In this document: one piece after another, positions 9,339-18,089 of the stretch | Position numbering within the stretch: the stretch's first letter is position 1 | Layout: each line of letters starts with the position of its first letter | Origin: CAVSCR01 sp963726575 | GTDB taxonomy: Bacteria; Actinomycetota; Actinomycetes; JAHEKZ01 | Assembly (NCBI GenBank): GCA_963726575.1 | Contig: CAVSCR010000005.1 | Span: forward strand, 248,001-312,000 | Direction of reading: 5' to 3' | Length of the DNA stretch: 64,000 bases | Notes under the pieces: model-generated | Seen by the model: only the letters and a program-made list of their open reading frames with translations | Databases searched by the model: none | What the model was told of the DNA's origin: nothing | Program-made: the position numbers and the translations under genes

Positions 9339-10253
9339 GTGAGCGCGATCGACTACACCCTGACCCAGCTCGACCAGCTGGAGGCCGAGTCCATCCACAT
9401 CATGCGCGAGGTCGCAGCCGAGTTCGAGCGTCCCGTGCTGCTGTTCTCCGGCGGCAAGGACTCGATCGTCATGCTCCGGTTGGCCGAGAAGGCCTTCTGG
9501 CCGGCCAAGATCCCGTTCCCGCTCATGCACGTGGACACCGGCCACAACTTTGACGAGGTCATCGAGTACCGCGACCGTCGGGTGGCCGAGCTCGGGGCCC
9601 GTCTGGTGGTCGCGAGCGTCCAGGACGCGATCGACCGTGGCTTGGTCGTGGACCCCACCGGCCCGCGAGCCTCGCGCAACGCGATCCAGACCATCCCGTT
9701 GCTCCAGGCGATCGTCGACCAGAAGTACGACGCCGTGTTCGGCGGCGCGCGACGTGACGAGGAGAAGGCCCGCGCCAAGGAGCGGGTGTTCAGCTTCCGT
9801 GACGAGTTCGGGCAGTGGGACCCGAAGAACCAGCGCCCGGAGCTGTGGAGTCTGTACAACGGCCGGCACCGGCAAGGTGAGCACATCCGCGTGTTCCCGC
9901 TGTCGAACTGGACCGAGCTCGACATCTGGCAGTACGTCGAGCGCGAGGACCTCGAGCTGCCGTCGATCTACTACGCCCACCGCCGCCAGGTCTTCCTGCG
10001 CGACGGGATGCTGATGGCGGTCACCCACGTGACGCCGCCGCAGGAGGGCGAGGAGCCGTTCGAGGCGCTGGTGCGCTACCGCACGGTCGGCGACATGACC
10101 TGCACTGCCGCTGTCGAGTCCGATGCCGACACCGTCGAGAAGATCATCGCCGACGTCGCGGCCAGCCGGATCACCGAGCGGGGAGCCACCCGGGCCGACG
10201 ACCGCGCCTCCGAAGCCGCGATGGAAGACCGCAAGAAGGAAGGCTACTTCTGA
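9339..10253 (+). CDS. cysD: sulfate adenylyltransferase subunit 2 (CysD)
   Basis: CysD is the catalytic subunit of the heterodimeric ATP sulfurylase that makes adenosine 5'-phosphosulfate (APS) from sulfate and ATP. It is a PP-loop ATP pyrophosphatase: LLFSGGKDSIVML near residue 35 is the P-loop, followed by HVDTGHNFDEVIEYRD and GGARRDEEKARAKER. Length of 304 residues is standard. The GTG start has an AGAG-containing purine stretch seven bases upstream. The stop overlaps the cysN start (TGATG), so the two subunits are translationally coupled. Confidence 0.96.
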   Translation: MSAIDYTLTQLDQLEAESIHIMREVAAEFERPVLLFSGGKDSIVMLRLAEKAFWPAKIPFPLMHVDTGHNFDEVIEYRDRRVAELGARLVVASVQDAIDRGLVVDPTGPRASRNAIQTIPLLQAIVDQKYDAVFGGARRDEEKARAKERVFSFRDEFGQWDPKNQRPELWSLYNGRHRQGEHIRVFPLSNWTELDIWQYVEREDLELPSIYYAHRRQVFLRDGMLMAVTHVTPPQEGEEPFEALVRYRTVGDMTCTAAVESDADTVEKIIADVAASRITERGATRADDRASEAAMEDRKKEGYF

Positions 10254-11512
10254 TGGAGTTGCTGCGACTGGCCACGGCCGGTTCCGTCGACGACGGCAAG
10301 AGCACCCTCATCGGGCGGCTGCTGTACGACAGCAAGTCGATCTTCGAGGACCAGATGGATGCCATCGAGCGCACCTCACGCGACTCCGGCGCCGAGTACA
10401 CCAACCTCGCACTGCTCACCGACGGCCTGCGCGCTGAGCGGGAGCAGGGGATCACGATCGACGTGGCCTACCGCTACTTCGCGACACCCAAGCGCAAGTT
10501 CATCATCGCCGACACCCCTGGGCACATCCAGTACACGCGCAACATGGTCACCGGTGCGTCGACGGCCAACCTCGCGCTGATCCTGGTCGACGTGCGCAAC
10601 GGCGTCGTCGAGCAGAGCCGGCGCCATGCCTTCCTGTCGACGATGCTCCGCGTGCCGCACATCGTGCTGCTGGTCAACAAGATGGACCTCGTCGACTACG
10701 ACCGCGGTCGGTTCGAGCAGATCGCCGATGACTTCCGCACCTTCGCGGCCAAGCTCGACGTTCCCGACCTGACGGTGATCCCGGTGTCGGCCCTACGTGG
10801 CGACAACGTCGTGAACCGCTCTGACAACATGCCGTGGTACGAAGGCGCCTCGTTGCTGCACCACCTCGAGAACGTTCACATCGGGTCGGACCAGAACTTG
10901 ATCGACGTCCGGTTCCCCGTGCAGTACGTGGTGCGTCCCCAGTCCGACGCATTCCACGACTACCGCGGCTATGCGGGGACGGTGGCCGGTGGCTCGATCA
11001 AGGTCGGCGACGAGGTGATGGTGCTGCCGTCCGGGCTGACGTCGCGGGTGGTCGGCATCGACCTGTTCGGCACCGAGTTGCAGGAGGCCTATCCGCCGAT
11101 GGCGGTCACCCTGCGGCTTGCGGACGACCTCGACATCAGCCGGGGTGACATGATCGCGCGGCCGCACAACCATCCGGAGGTCACCCAGGACCTCGACGCG
11201 ATGGTCGTCTGGATGCAGCAGGGAACCCGGCTGCAGGCGGGCAACCGTTACGTCATCAAGCACACGACCCGCGCTGCGAAGACGGTGGTGAAGGACCTGC
11301 AGTACCGCCTCGACGTGAACGACCTGCACCGCGACGAGAAGGCGACGTCGATCGGACTCAACGAGATCGGGCGGGTCAGCTTCCGGGTGACCCACCCACT
11401 GTTCATCGACGAGTACCGGCGCAACCGCACGACCGGTTCGTTCATCCTGATCGACGAGGTGACGGGGGCGACCGCCGCAGCCGGGATGGTCGTGGGGTCG
11501 CACAACCAGTAG
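10253..11512 (+). CDS. cysN: sulfate adenylyltransferase subunit 1, GTPase (CysN)
   Basis: CysN is the EF-Tu-like GTPase that couples GTP hydrolysis to APS synthesis by CysD. G motifs are clear: G1 GSVDDGKSTLIGRLLYD (residues ~10-26), G3 DTPGHIQYTRNM (~90) and G4 NKMDLVDY (~140), then beta-barrel domains II and III. The length (419 residues) is that of a stand-alone CysN without the fused APS kinase of some actinobacterial CysNC proteins. Here kinase activity is supplied by the separate convergent cysC, whose stop lies 4 bp away. Confidence 0.96.
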   Translation: MELLRLATAGSVDDGKSTLIGRLLYDSKSIFEDQMDAIERTSRDSGAEYTNLALLTDGLRAEREQGITIDVAYRYFATPKRKFIIADTPGHIQYTRNMVTGASTANLALILVDVRNGVVEQSRRHAFLSTMLRVPHIVLLVNKMDLVDYDRGRFEQIADDFRTFAAKLDVPDLTVIPVSALRGDNVVNRSDNMPWYEGASLLHHLENVHIGSDQNLIDVRFPVQYVVRPQSDAFHDYRGYAGTVAGGSIKVGDEVMVLPSGLTSRVVGIDLFGTELQEAYPPMAVTLRLADDLDISRGDMIARPHNHPEVTQDLDAMVVWMQQGTRLQAGNRYVIKHTTRAAKTVVKDLQYRLDVNDLHRDEKATSIGLNEIGRVSFRVTHPLFIDEYRRNRTTGSFILIDEVTGATAAAGMVVGSHNQ

Positions 11513-11516
11513 TCGC

Positions 11517-12953
11517 TCAGCTCGCGACGTAGCCGAGCTCGTGGAGGCGCCGCAGGACGACGTCGACCGCTTGGTCCACCGACGCATCGGTGGTGTCCAC
11601 GACCACCTCGGCGTCCGTCGGCTCCTCGTACGGATCGGAGATGCCGGTGAACTCCGGGATCTCGCCGGCACGTGCTTTGGCGTACAGGCCCTTGCGGTCG
11701 CGACGCTCGCACTCGGCCAGTGGTGTCGCGACGTGTACCAGAACGAATCCGCCGTGCTGCTCCACCATCGCGCGCACGTCGGCGCGGGTGGCTGAGTACG
11801 GTGCTATCGGCGCTGCTACGGCGATGCCTCCAGCCTTGGTGATCTCACTGGCGACGAACCCGATCCGGCGCACGTTGGTGTCACGGTCGTTTCGGCTGAA
11901 GCCCAGACCCTTGCTGAGGTGATGGCGCACCACGTCGCCGTCGAGCAGGGTGACCGATCGATCCTCGCTGTCCAGCAACCGACCCACGAGATTGCGGGCG
12001 ATGGTCGACTTCCCTGAGCCGGACAGGCCGCTCAGCAGCACGGCGAAGCCCTGCTGATGGCGGGGTCGGTGCCAGCGGGCCAGCTCGCGGGCGACGTCGG
12101 GTTCGGCGAACCAGGCGGGTAGCGGGGTTCCCGCGTCGAGCAGCTCGTCGAGGTCGCTGTCGATGAGCCCGAGCTGACTCGGGTCGACGTCGAGCACCAC
12201 GAGCTCCACGCCCACCTGCGCAGAGGCGCGGGCCACCTCCGGTGCTCCCGAGCCGAGCGCGCTCCAGTGGTCGGGTCGGACCGCCAGCAGATCGGCGCCG
12301 TATCCGGCCGCCAGACGGGCCTGCACGATGACCTCAGCGGCGCTCGAGCCGACTCCGGGGTCCGGCACCACCACGAGCCGGTCGTCGGTGCGGCGGGTGT
12401 CCTGCGCCAACGCCAGCCGCACCCCGCGGTGGCCGACCCGGTCGGTCTCGTGGTCGTCCGGCACGCCGACCATCTGCAGCACGGTGCCGTCGCGGGCGGC
12501 TGCCGCCCGGACGGCAGCCGCCCGGACGGCTCGGGACGAGGGTTCCGGCTCCCACAGCGCCAGGACCGGACCCGGTGACGGGTCTGCCCGGACCGCGCTG
12601 GGCGGCCGGCGCAGCTCGCGGTGGCTCAGGTGTGAGACGCGCTTCGCGGCCCTCGGCACGCCGGCCACCCAGGCGTCACTCTCGGCGTCTGCCGACCTGA
12701 CGTCGCGCTTCCCGGTCGCCGTGACCGTCACCGTGGCGATGGTGACGCCCTCGGCGTCGAGCAGCGCGAGACGTCCCTCGGCCTGGGCCGCGGCCGCGAC
12801 GTGAGCAGGAAGGAACAGCGGCGGAGCGGCCGCGTCGTTTCGTGGCGCTTCGTAGCCGGCCGGATACGCACCGGTGACCATCAGCTCGAGCCAGGCGAGG
12901 TCGTTGCCGTGGATCGTGTGCTGGGTGTGCGCTGACTGTCCTGGACGCGACAC
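11517..12953 (-). CDS. cysC: APS kinase with N-terminal degenerate ATP sulfurylase domain (CysC)
   Basis: The C-terminal ~175 residues form a complete APS kinase making PAPS: Walker A GLSGSGKST (309-317), then LLDGDVVRHHLSKGLGFSR and KGLYAKARAGEIPEFTGI. Plain CysC is about 200 residues; this protein has 478. Residues ~45-300 resemble ATP sulfurylase (Sat). A PUA-like start is followed by DLLAVRPDHWSALGSG (221-236), which looks like a broken form of the Sat GRDHAG motif. The Sat C-terminal signature also seems present: LLDAGTPLPAWFAEPDVARE (271-290). The Sat QxRN/HxxH active site is not visible, so that half is probably inactive; sulfurylase activity would come from CysDN next door. The GTG start has GAGGAG seven bases upstream. 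Confidence 0.92.
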   Translation of the reverse strand: MSRPGQSAHTQHTIHGNDLAWLELMVTGAYPAGYEAPRNDAAAPPLFLPAHVAAAAQAEGRLALLDAEGVTIATVTVTATGKRDVRSADAESDAWVAGVPRAAKRVSHLSHRELRRPPSAVRADPSPGPVLALWEPEPSSRAVRAAAVRAAAARDGTVLQMVGVPDDHETDRVGHRGVRLALAQDTRRTDDRLVVVPDPGVGSSAAEVIVQARLAAGYGADLLAVRPDHWSALGSGAPEVARASAQVGVELVVLDVDPSQLGLIDSDLDELLDAGTPLPAWFAEPDVARELARWHRPRHQQGFAVLLSGLSGSGKSTIARNLVGRLLDSEDRSVTLLDGDVVRHHLSKGLGFSRNDRDTNVRRIGFVASEITKAGGIAVAAPIAPYSATRADVRAMVEQHGGFVLVHVATPLAECERRDRKGLYAKARAGEIPEFTGISDPYEEPTDAEVVVDTTDASVDQAVDVVLRRLHELGYVAS

Positions 12954-12993
12954 TCGCGAACTCCTCGCCTCACATCGTTGACCGGATCGGTTC

Positions 12994-13038
12994 TTGGTAC
13001 CGCTTCTGTTGGTACCGGTTCGGTTGGTAAGGCTACGG
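12994..13038. repeat. three tandem 15-bp repeats in the cysC/sugar-transferase intergenic region
   Basis: Three consecutive 15-bp units start at 12994, 13009 and 13024: TTGGTACCGCTTCTG, TTGGTACCGGTTCGG and TTGGTAAGGCTACGG. The first two share the perfect TTGGTACC core; the third is diverged. They lie between the divergent starts of cysC (12953) and the sugar transferase (13210). A multi-copy regulator site is plausible. The array is also short enough to be neutral slippage. Confidence 0.6.
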
Positions 13039-13062
13039 CCGCGCGTGCTGTGCGACGCGAGG

Positions 13063-13076
13063 TGTCAGGTGTGACA
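13063..13076. promoter_or_regulatory. small inverted repeat TGTCA-N4-TGACA, possible operator
   Basis: TGTCA (13063-13067) and TGACA (13072-13076) form a perfect 5-bp inverted repeat, 25 bp beyond the 15-bp tandem repeats in the same divergent intergenic region. Its position suits a regulator acting on the sugar transferase and/or cysC. No specific regulator is recognised. Confidence 0.3.
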
Positions 13077-13209
13077 GTCTGTGGTCGATTCATGGCAGCG
13101 GGTGTGGAGCAGGCCCCATTGGGTGAAGTAGTTGTCACGAAACCCCCCGAACCGGTGGCGACCGCAGCAGGGCTCGCGTATTCATGGGGAAGCAGTCCTT
13201 GGGGGGGCT

Positions 13210-14910
13210 ATGCACGACATGCGTGAGATGCGCGATCCGCGCGAGGCGACGGCGCCCAGCCGTGTTGTTGTGGGGCGCCCGTCGTCGGTGACGGACGGGG
13301 TCGAAGCCGAAGGGGAGGTCACTGACGTGGACGTCGCCGGTCTCGACGCCACGACATCAGGCATCACCCAGATCGACCTCACCGGCCCTCGCCCGATCCT
13401 CGATCTCACGGTGGCCCCCCCGGACTGCGCAACACCGGACACCCTGAGCGTCTATACCCAGCTGGCACCCGCCGAAGCGCCGGTTCGTGACTATGCGAGG
13501 CGCCAGCAGATCCAGCGGGTCGCGCCCTCGTGGCTGCGGCGCTACACGGTCTTCGTCGTGTTGGGCGACCTGCTGGTGGCGACACTCGCGACCATCACGG
13601 CCGCCCAGACAGGGCAGCCCATCACCACGTCCATCGCCAACGGTCACTTGGTGCCGGTGCTGTTCCCCATGGTGTGGGTGGTGGCGCTCGCGCTGGGACG
13701 AACCTACGAGCACCGGTTCGTAGGCGGAGGCACCGACGAGTACCGCCGCATGTTCACGTCGGCAGTTGTCCTTCTCGCGGCCATCGCCACCGTGAGCTAC
13801 GCCAAGGACAACGACATCGCTCACGGCACTGTGACCGTCGCGCTGCCGATGGCCCTGCTGCTGTCGCTGCTCGTGCACTTCATCGCCCGCCAGGTTCTGC
13901 ACCAGCAGCGTCGCGAAGGCGCCTGCCTGCAACGGGTACTCGTCGTCGGTCGCGAACGCTCCGTGGCTGAGCTCATCCGGACCGTCCGCCGCGAGCCGCA
14001 TGCCGGATTCGCGGTTGTGGCTGCCTGCGTCGACCACGCCAGGGGCGACACCATCGAAGGGGTGCCGGTGCTCGGCGACTCCGAAGCCATCTTGTCGGCG
14101 TTGGTCACGACAGGGGCCGACACCATCGCGGTCACTGCGTGGTCGGAGGTCTCGCAAACCGACCTGCGCCGTCTGTCCTGGGACCTCGAGGGCAGCGGCG
14201 TGTCCCTGCTCGTCGCACCACGACTGACCGACGTGTCCGGACCGCGCATCCACATCCAGCCGGTGGCGGGCCTTCCCCTGATCAATGTGGAAGAGCCGGA
14301 GTTCACCGGCGTCCGTCGGTTCGCCAAGAGCGCGTTCGACCGTCTCGGCGCCTTCCTGGCGCTCGTCCTGCTGTCACCGCTGCTGCTCGGGCTGGCGCTC
14401 GCGGTGCGGTTGACGTCCCGCGGACCCATCTTGTTCCGCCAGACCCGCGTCGGTCGGCACGGCGAGACCTTCGTGATGCACAAGTTCCGTTCCATGTACG
14501 TCGACGCCGAGGCCCGGCTGACCGAGCTGCGCGAACAGAACGAGTCCGACGGCTTGCTGTTCAAGATGAAGGACGACCCACGCGTCACTCCGGTCGGACG
14601 ATGGATGCGGCGACTCTCGCTGGACGAGCTGCCTCAGCTGATCGACGTGCTGATCGGCCGCATGTCCCTCGTCGGCCCGCGCCCGCCGCTGCCGAGCGAG
14701 GTGGCCCAGTACCCGCTCGACGTGCGACGTCGGCTGATCGTCAAGCCGGGCATCACCGGTCTGTGGCAGGTCAGCGGTCGCTCCGACCTGTCCTGGGACG
14801 AGTCGGTACGGTTGGACCTGTACTACGTGGAGAACTGGTCGTTGCCGCTGGACCTGACGATCCTGACGAAGACCGTGCTGGCCGTGGTGCGCGGGTCTGG
14901 CGCGTACTAG
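13210..14910 (+). CDS. polyprenyl-phosphate sugar phosphotransferase (exopolysaccharide initiating, WbaP/CpsE type)
   Basis: The C-terminal ~190 residues are a bacterial sugar transferase domain: KSAFDRLGAFLALVLLSPL (membrane re-entrant segment), RGPILFRQTRVGRHGETF, KFRSM, DELPQLIDVLIGRMSLVGPR and KPGITGLWQVSGRSDLSW. Before it lie about four transmembrane segments and a CoA-binding-like Rossmann domain (VLVVGRERSVAELIRTVRRE). Such enzymes transfer a sugar-1-phosphate from a nucleotide sugar to undecaprenyl phosphate and start exopolysaccharide assembly. The ATG at 13210 (566 residues) is preferred; the frame is open back to a GTG at 13132. A G-rich stretch directly precedes the ATG. No other polysaccharide genes adjoin it, so the glycan is unknown. 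Confidence 0.9.
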   Translation: MHDMREMRDPREATAPSRVVVGRPSSVTDGVEAEGEVTDVDVAGLDATTSGITQIDLTGPRPILDLTVAPPDCATPDTLSVYTQLAPAEAPVRDYARRQQIQRVAPSWLRRYTVFVVLGDLLVATLATITAAQTGQPITTSIANGHLVPVLFPMVWVVALALGRTYEHRFVGGGTDEYRRMFTSAVVLLAAIATVSYAKDNDIAHGTVTVALPMALLLSLLVHFIARQVLHQQRREGACLQRVLVVGRERSVAELIRTVRREPHAGFAVVAACVDHARGDTIEGVPVLGDSEAILSALVTTGADTIAVTAWSEVSQTDLRRLSWDLEGSGVSLLVAPRLTDVSGPRIHIQPVAGLPLINVEEPEFTGVRRFAKSAFDRLGAFLALVLLSPLLLGLALAVRLTSRGPILFRQTRVGRHGETFVMHKFRSMYVDAEARLTELREQNESDGLLFKMKDDPRVTPVGRWMRRLSLDELPQLIDVLIGRMSLVGPRPPLPSEVAQYPLDVRRRLIVKPGITGLWQVSGRSDLSWDESVRLDLYYVENWSLPLDLTILTKTVLAVVRGSGAY

Positions 14911-14919
14911 CGCAACAGT

Positions 14920-15243
14920 TCAGCTGAGCCAGTCCACGAGCGAGAGCAGTACCACCACGCCGGCGAGCACCACCACCGCCGCGGTGACACCCAACAGCAA
15001 CGCCTCAATGGCTACGGAATGACGCGGCCGACCATGCTGCGCGCTGCGGGGGCGAGTTGCCAGCTGTCGGGTGACGTGTTCCGGTGTGGCTAGGACGTCC
15101 CTAGCCGGCGGCGTCGTGACCTGCTGCGGCGCGAGCAGCGGTACGGCGAGGAAGACGTGGACCCCGGCTTCGAGGACGTCGTCGTAGGACCCCGCGGGCG
15201 AGAACTCCCCGCCGCTGGGTGGCGATGTGTCTTCGTCGATCAC
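14920..15243 (-). CDS. small single-pass membrane protein, unknown function
   Basis: I do not recognise this 107-residue protein. The N-terminal half is polar; the C-terminus has one hydrophobic segment (ALLLGVTAAVVVLAGVVVLL) ending a few residues before the stop, so it would be tail-anchored. The GTG at 15243 is chosen because AGGAG lies four bases upstream; a longer frame starts at 15264. It is divergent from coaE and convergent with the sugar transferase, 9 bp from that gene's stop. Confidence 0.55.
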   Translation of the reverse strand: MIDEDTSPPSGGEFSPAGSYDDVLEAGVHVFLAVPLLAPQQVTTPPARDVLATPEHVTRQLATRPRSAQHGRPRHSVAIEALLLGVTAAVVVLAGVVVLLSLVDWLS

Positions 15244-15325
15244 GTGTCTCCTGCGGGCCGGCACGGGTCACGCTAGTGCGCGCGCGGGGGCTCGTTGCTC
15301 TACTGGTCGTGTCAGACTGCGAACC

Positions 15326-15916
15326 GTGATCACCGTGGGTCTGACCGGCGGCATCGGGTCGGGCAAGTCCACGGTCGCGGCGCGGCTGGCCGAGCTCGGC
15401 GCCGTGGTCGTCGATGCCGATGCGGTCGCCCGCGAGGTGCTCGAGCCGGGGACGGTCGGACTCGCTGCGGTGGTGGAGGCCTTCGGCCCCGAGGTGCTGG
15501 CCGCCGACGGCAGCCTCGACCGCGCAGCTCTGGCGGCCCGCGTCTTCGCCGTCCCCGCGGAGCTCGACCGGCTCAATGCCGTCGTGCATCCGCTCGTGGC
15601 GAACCGCACGCAAGAGCTGCTCCGTCAGGTGCCGGCAGATGCGGTCGTGGTGCACGACATCCCGCTCCTGGTCGAGACCGGTCGCGGGGGCTACGACCTC
15701 GTCGTCGTAGTGGACGCTCCGGACACCGTCCGGGAGGCCCGGCTCGCCGAACGGGGGATGGCGGTGGACGACATCCGCCAGCGGATGGCCCGGCAGGCGT
15801 CGCGTGAGGAGCGGCTCGCCGCCGCCGACGTGGTGATCGACAACAGCGCCGACCTGACCGAGCTGGGTGAGCAGGTCGACGAGCTCTGGCGCGAGCTGAC
15901 CGAGCGGCTGCGCTGA
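15326..15916 (+). CDS. coaE: dephospho-CoA kinase
   Basis: CoaE phosphorylates the 3'-hydroxyl of dephospho-CoA, the last step of coenzyme A synthesis. The P-loop GLTGGIGSGKST sits at residues 5-16, followed by VVVDADAVAREVLEPG and the lid region RLAERGMAVDDIRQRMARQ. From the GTG at 15326 the protein is 196 residues, normal for the family; an in-frame upstream extension is rejected because it is unlike any CoaE N-terminus. coaE upstream of uvrB is a conserved actinobacterial arrangement. Confidence 0.95.
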   Translation: MITVGLTGGIGSGKSTVAARLAELGAVVVDADAVAREVLEPGTVGLAAVVEAFGPEVLAADGSLDRAALAARVFAVPAELDRLNAVVHPLVANRTQELLRQVPADAVVVHDIPLLVETGRGGYDLVVVVDAPDTVREARLAERGMAVDDIRQRMARQASREERLAAADVVIDNSADLTELGEQVDELWRELTERLR

Positions 15917-15983
15917 GCCGTTCGGCGCTGTCGGTGCTGATCGTGCCGACGGTGTTGTCGGGGCCTACCCGTACCGTGTTCGC

Positions 15984-18083
15984 ATGAGACCGGTGACCGA
16001 CCTCGTGCGCAAGGTCGCGCCGTTCGAGGTGATCTCGGACTTCACCCCCTCAGGCGACCAGCCGCAGGCGATCCAGGAGCTGGAGGAGCGGATCGCTGCG
16101 GGCGAGAAGGACATCGTGCTGCTCGGTGCCACCGGCACCGGCAAGTCCGCCACCACGGCCTGGCTGGTCGAGCGCCTGCAACGTCCGACCCTGGTGATGG
16201 CGCCGAACAAGACCTTGGCTGCGCAGCTCGCCAACGAGTTCCGTGAGCTCCTGCCGAACAACGCGGTCGAGTACTTCGTGTCCTACTACGACTACTACCA
16301 ACCCGAGGCCTACGTCCCGCAGACCGACACCTACATCGAGAAGGACTCCTCGGTCAACGACGAGGTCGAGCGGTTGCGGCACTCGGCCACGAACAGCCTG
16401 CTCACGCGGCGCGACGTGATCGTCGTGGCCACCGTCTCGGCGATCTACGGCCTGGGCACGCCGCAGGAGTACGTGAACCGCATGGTGCGGTTGCGTGTCG
16501 GCGATGTGATCGAGCGCAACGACCTGCTGCGTCGGTTCGTGGACATCCAGTACACCCGCAACGACCTTGCCTTTACGCGCGGCACGTTCCGGGTTCGCGG
16601 CGACACCGTCGAAGTGATCCCGATGTACGAGGAGCTGGCCGTCCGGATCGAGATGTTCGGTGACGAGGTCGAGGCGCTGTCGACCTTGAACCCGGTCACC
16701 GGTGAGGTGGTCACCGACGACACCGAGCTCTACGTCTTTCCGGCCAGCCACTACATCGCCGGTCCGGAGCGCCTCGCCAAGGCGGTGCGCGGCATCGAGA
16801 CCGAGCTGGGTGAGCGACTGGCCGAGCTCGAGCAGCAGGGGAAGCTCCTCGAGGCCCAGCGGCTGCGCATGCGCACCACCTACGACCTGGAGATGTTGCG
16901 CCAGGTCGGGTCCTGCTCGGGGATCGAGAACTACTCGCGCTTCATCGACGACCGCGAGGTCGGCTCGGCCCCCAACTGCCTGCTCGACTACTTCCCCGAG
17001 GACTTCCTGCTGGTCATCGACGAGAGTCACGTCAGCGTCCCGCAGATCGGTGGCATGTTCGAAGGTGACATGTCGCGCAAGCGCACCCTCGTCGAGCACG
17101 GGTTCCGCCTGCCGAGTGCCATGGACAACCGCCCGCTGACCTTCGATGAGTTCCTGCAGCGAGTCGGGCAGACGGTGTACCTTTCGGCGACGCCGGGACC
17201 CTACGAGCTCGGGCGGGGCAACGGTGTGGTCGAGCAGATCATCCGTCCCACCGGGTTGATCGACCCCGAAGTCGTGGTGAAGCCGACCAAGGGCCAGATC
17301 GACGACCTGATCCACGAGATCCGGCTGCGCACCGAACGTAACGAACGCATCCTGGTCACCACGTTGACCAAGAAGATGTCCGAGGACCTCACCGACTACC
17401 TGCTGGAGCTGGGACTACGAGTGCGGTACCTGCACTCCGAGGTCGACACCCTGCGCCGCGTCGAGCTGTTGCGCGAGCTGCGGCTGGGTGAGTACGACGT
17501 CCTCATCGGCATCAACTTGTTGCGCGAGGGGCTCGACCTGCCCGAGGTGTCGTTGGTGAGCATCCTCGATGCCGACAAGGAGGGTTTCCTGCGTTCGTCG
17601 CGCTCGCTGATCCAGACCATCGGCCGGGCGGCCCGCAACGTGTCAGGTCAGGTGCACATGTACGCCGACAAGATCACCCCTTCGATGGAGCAGGCCATCG
17701 ACGAGACCAACCGGCGTCGCGCGAAGCAGGTGCAGTACAACCTCGACCACGGCATCGACCCGACGCCGCTGCGCAAGCGGATCAGCGACATCACCGAGAT
17801 GCTGGCCCGCGAGGACGCCGACACCGAGGCCGTGATCGGGGGCTCGGGTCGCGCTCAGTCCCGGGGCAAGAGCCCGATCCCGGGCCTGCTCACCCGACAA
17901 GCCGGGATCGAGGAGTTCACCGCACTGCCGGCGCGCGACCTGGCCGACCTGGTGGGGCAGCTCACCGACCAGATGCACGCGGCAGCGGCCGAGCTGCAGT
18001 TCGAGGTGGCCGCCCGCCTGCGCGACGAGATCTCAGAGCTGAAGAAGGAGCTGAGGGGGATGCGCGAGGCCGGCGTCACCTGA
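15984..18083 (+). CDS. uvrB: excinuclease ABC subunit B
   Basis: UvrB is the damage-verifying helicase-like subunit of nucleotide excision repair. Visible parts are Walker A GATGTGKSA (residues ~48-56), the beta-hairpin region YYDYYQPEAYVPQTDTYIEK, DEAD-like DESHVSVPQIGG, motif VI region QTIGRAARNVSGQVHMYAD, and a C-terminal UVR motif that contacts UvrC (DLVGQLTDQMHAAAAELQFE). Length of 699 residues is standard. I looked upstream for a GAAC-N4-GTTC type LexA box and saw none. Confidence 0.97.
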   Translation: MRPVTDLVRKVAPFEVISDFTPSGDQPQAIQELEERIAAGEKDIVLLGATGTGKSATTAWLVERLQRPTLVMAPNKTLAAQLANEFRELLPNNAVEYFVSYYDYYQPEAYVPQTDTYIEKDSSVNDEVERLRHSATNSLLTRRDVIVVATVSAIYGLGTPQEYVNRMVRLRVGDVIERNDLLRRFVDIQYTRNDLAFTRGTFRVRGDTVEVIPMYEELAVRIEMFGDEVEALSTLNPVTGEVVTDDTELYVFPASHYIAGPERLAKAVRGIETELGERLAELEQQGKLLEAQRLRMRTTYDLEMLRQVGSCSGIENYSRFIDDREVGSAPNCLLDYFPEDFLLVIDESHVSVPQIGGMFEGDMSRKRTLVEHGFRLPSAMDNRPLTFDEFLQRVGQTVYLSATPGPYELGRGNGVVEQIIRPTGLIDPEVVVKPTKGQIDDLIHEIRLRTERNERILVTTLTKKMSEDLTDYLLELGLRVRYLHSEVDTLRRVELLRELRLGEYDVLIGINLLREGLDLPEVSLVSILDADKEGFLRSSRSLIQTIGRAARNVSGQVHMYADKITPSMEQAIDETNRRRAKQVQYNLDHGIDPTPLRKRISDITEMLAREDADTEAVIGGSGRAQSRGKSPIPGLLTRQAGIEEFTALPARDLADLVGQLTDQMHAAAAELQFEVAARLRDEISELKKELRGMREAGVT

Positions 18084-18089
18084 GCGGGC

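Noticed and set aside
12881..13226. Two short opposing open frames with 5-residue repeats (PTEPV / SVGTG type)
   Set aside because: The repeats are the translation of the 15-bp DNA repeats; no ribosome site and overlap with the divergent promoter region.
16050..17315. 421-codon minus-strand open frame inside uvrB
   Set aside because: Shadow of a highly conserved plus-strand gene; no recognised protein features.
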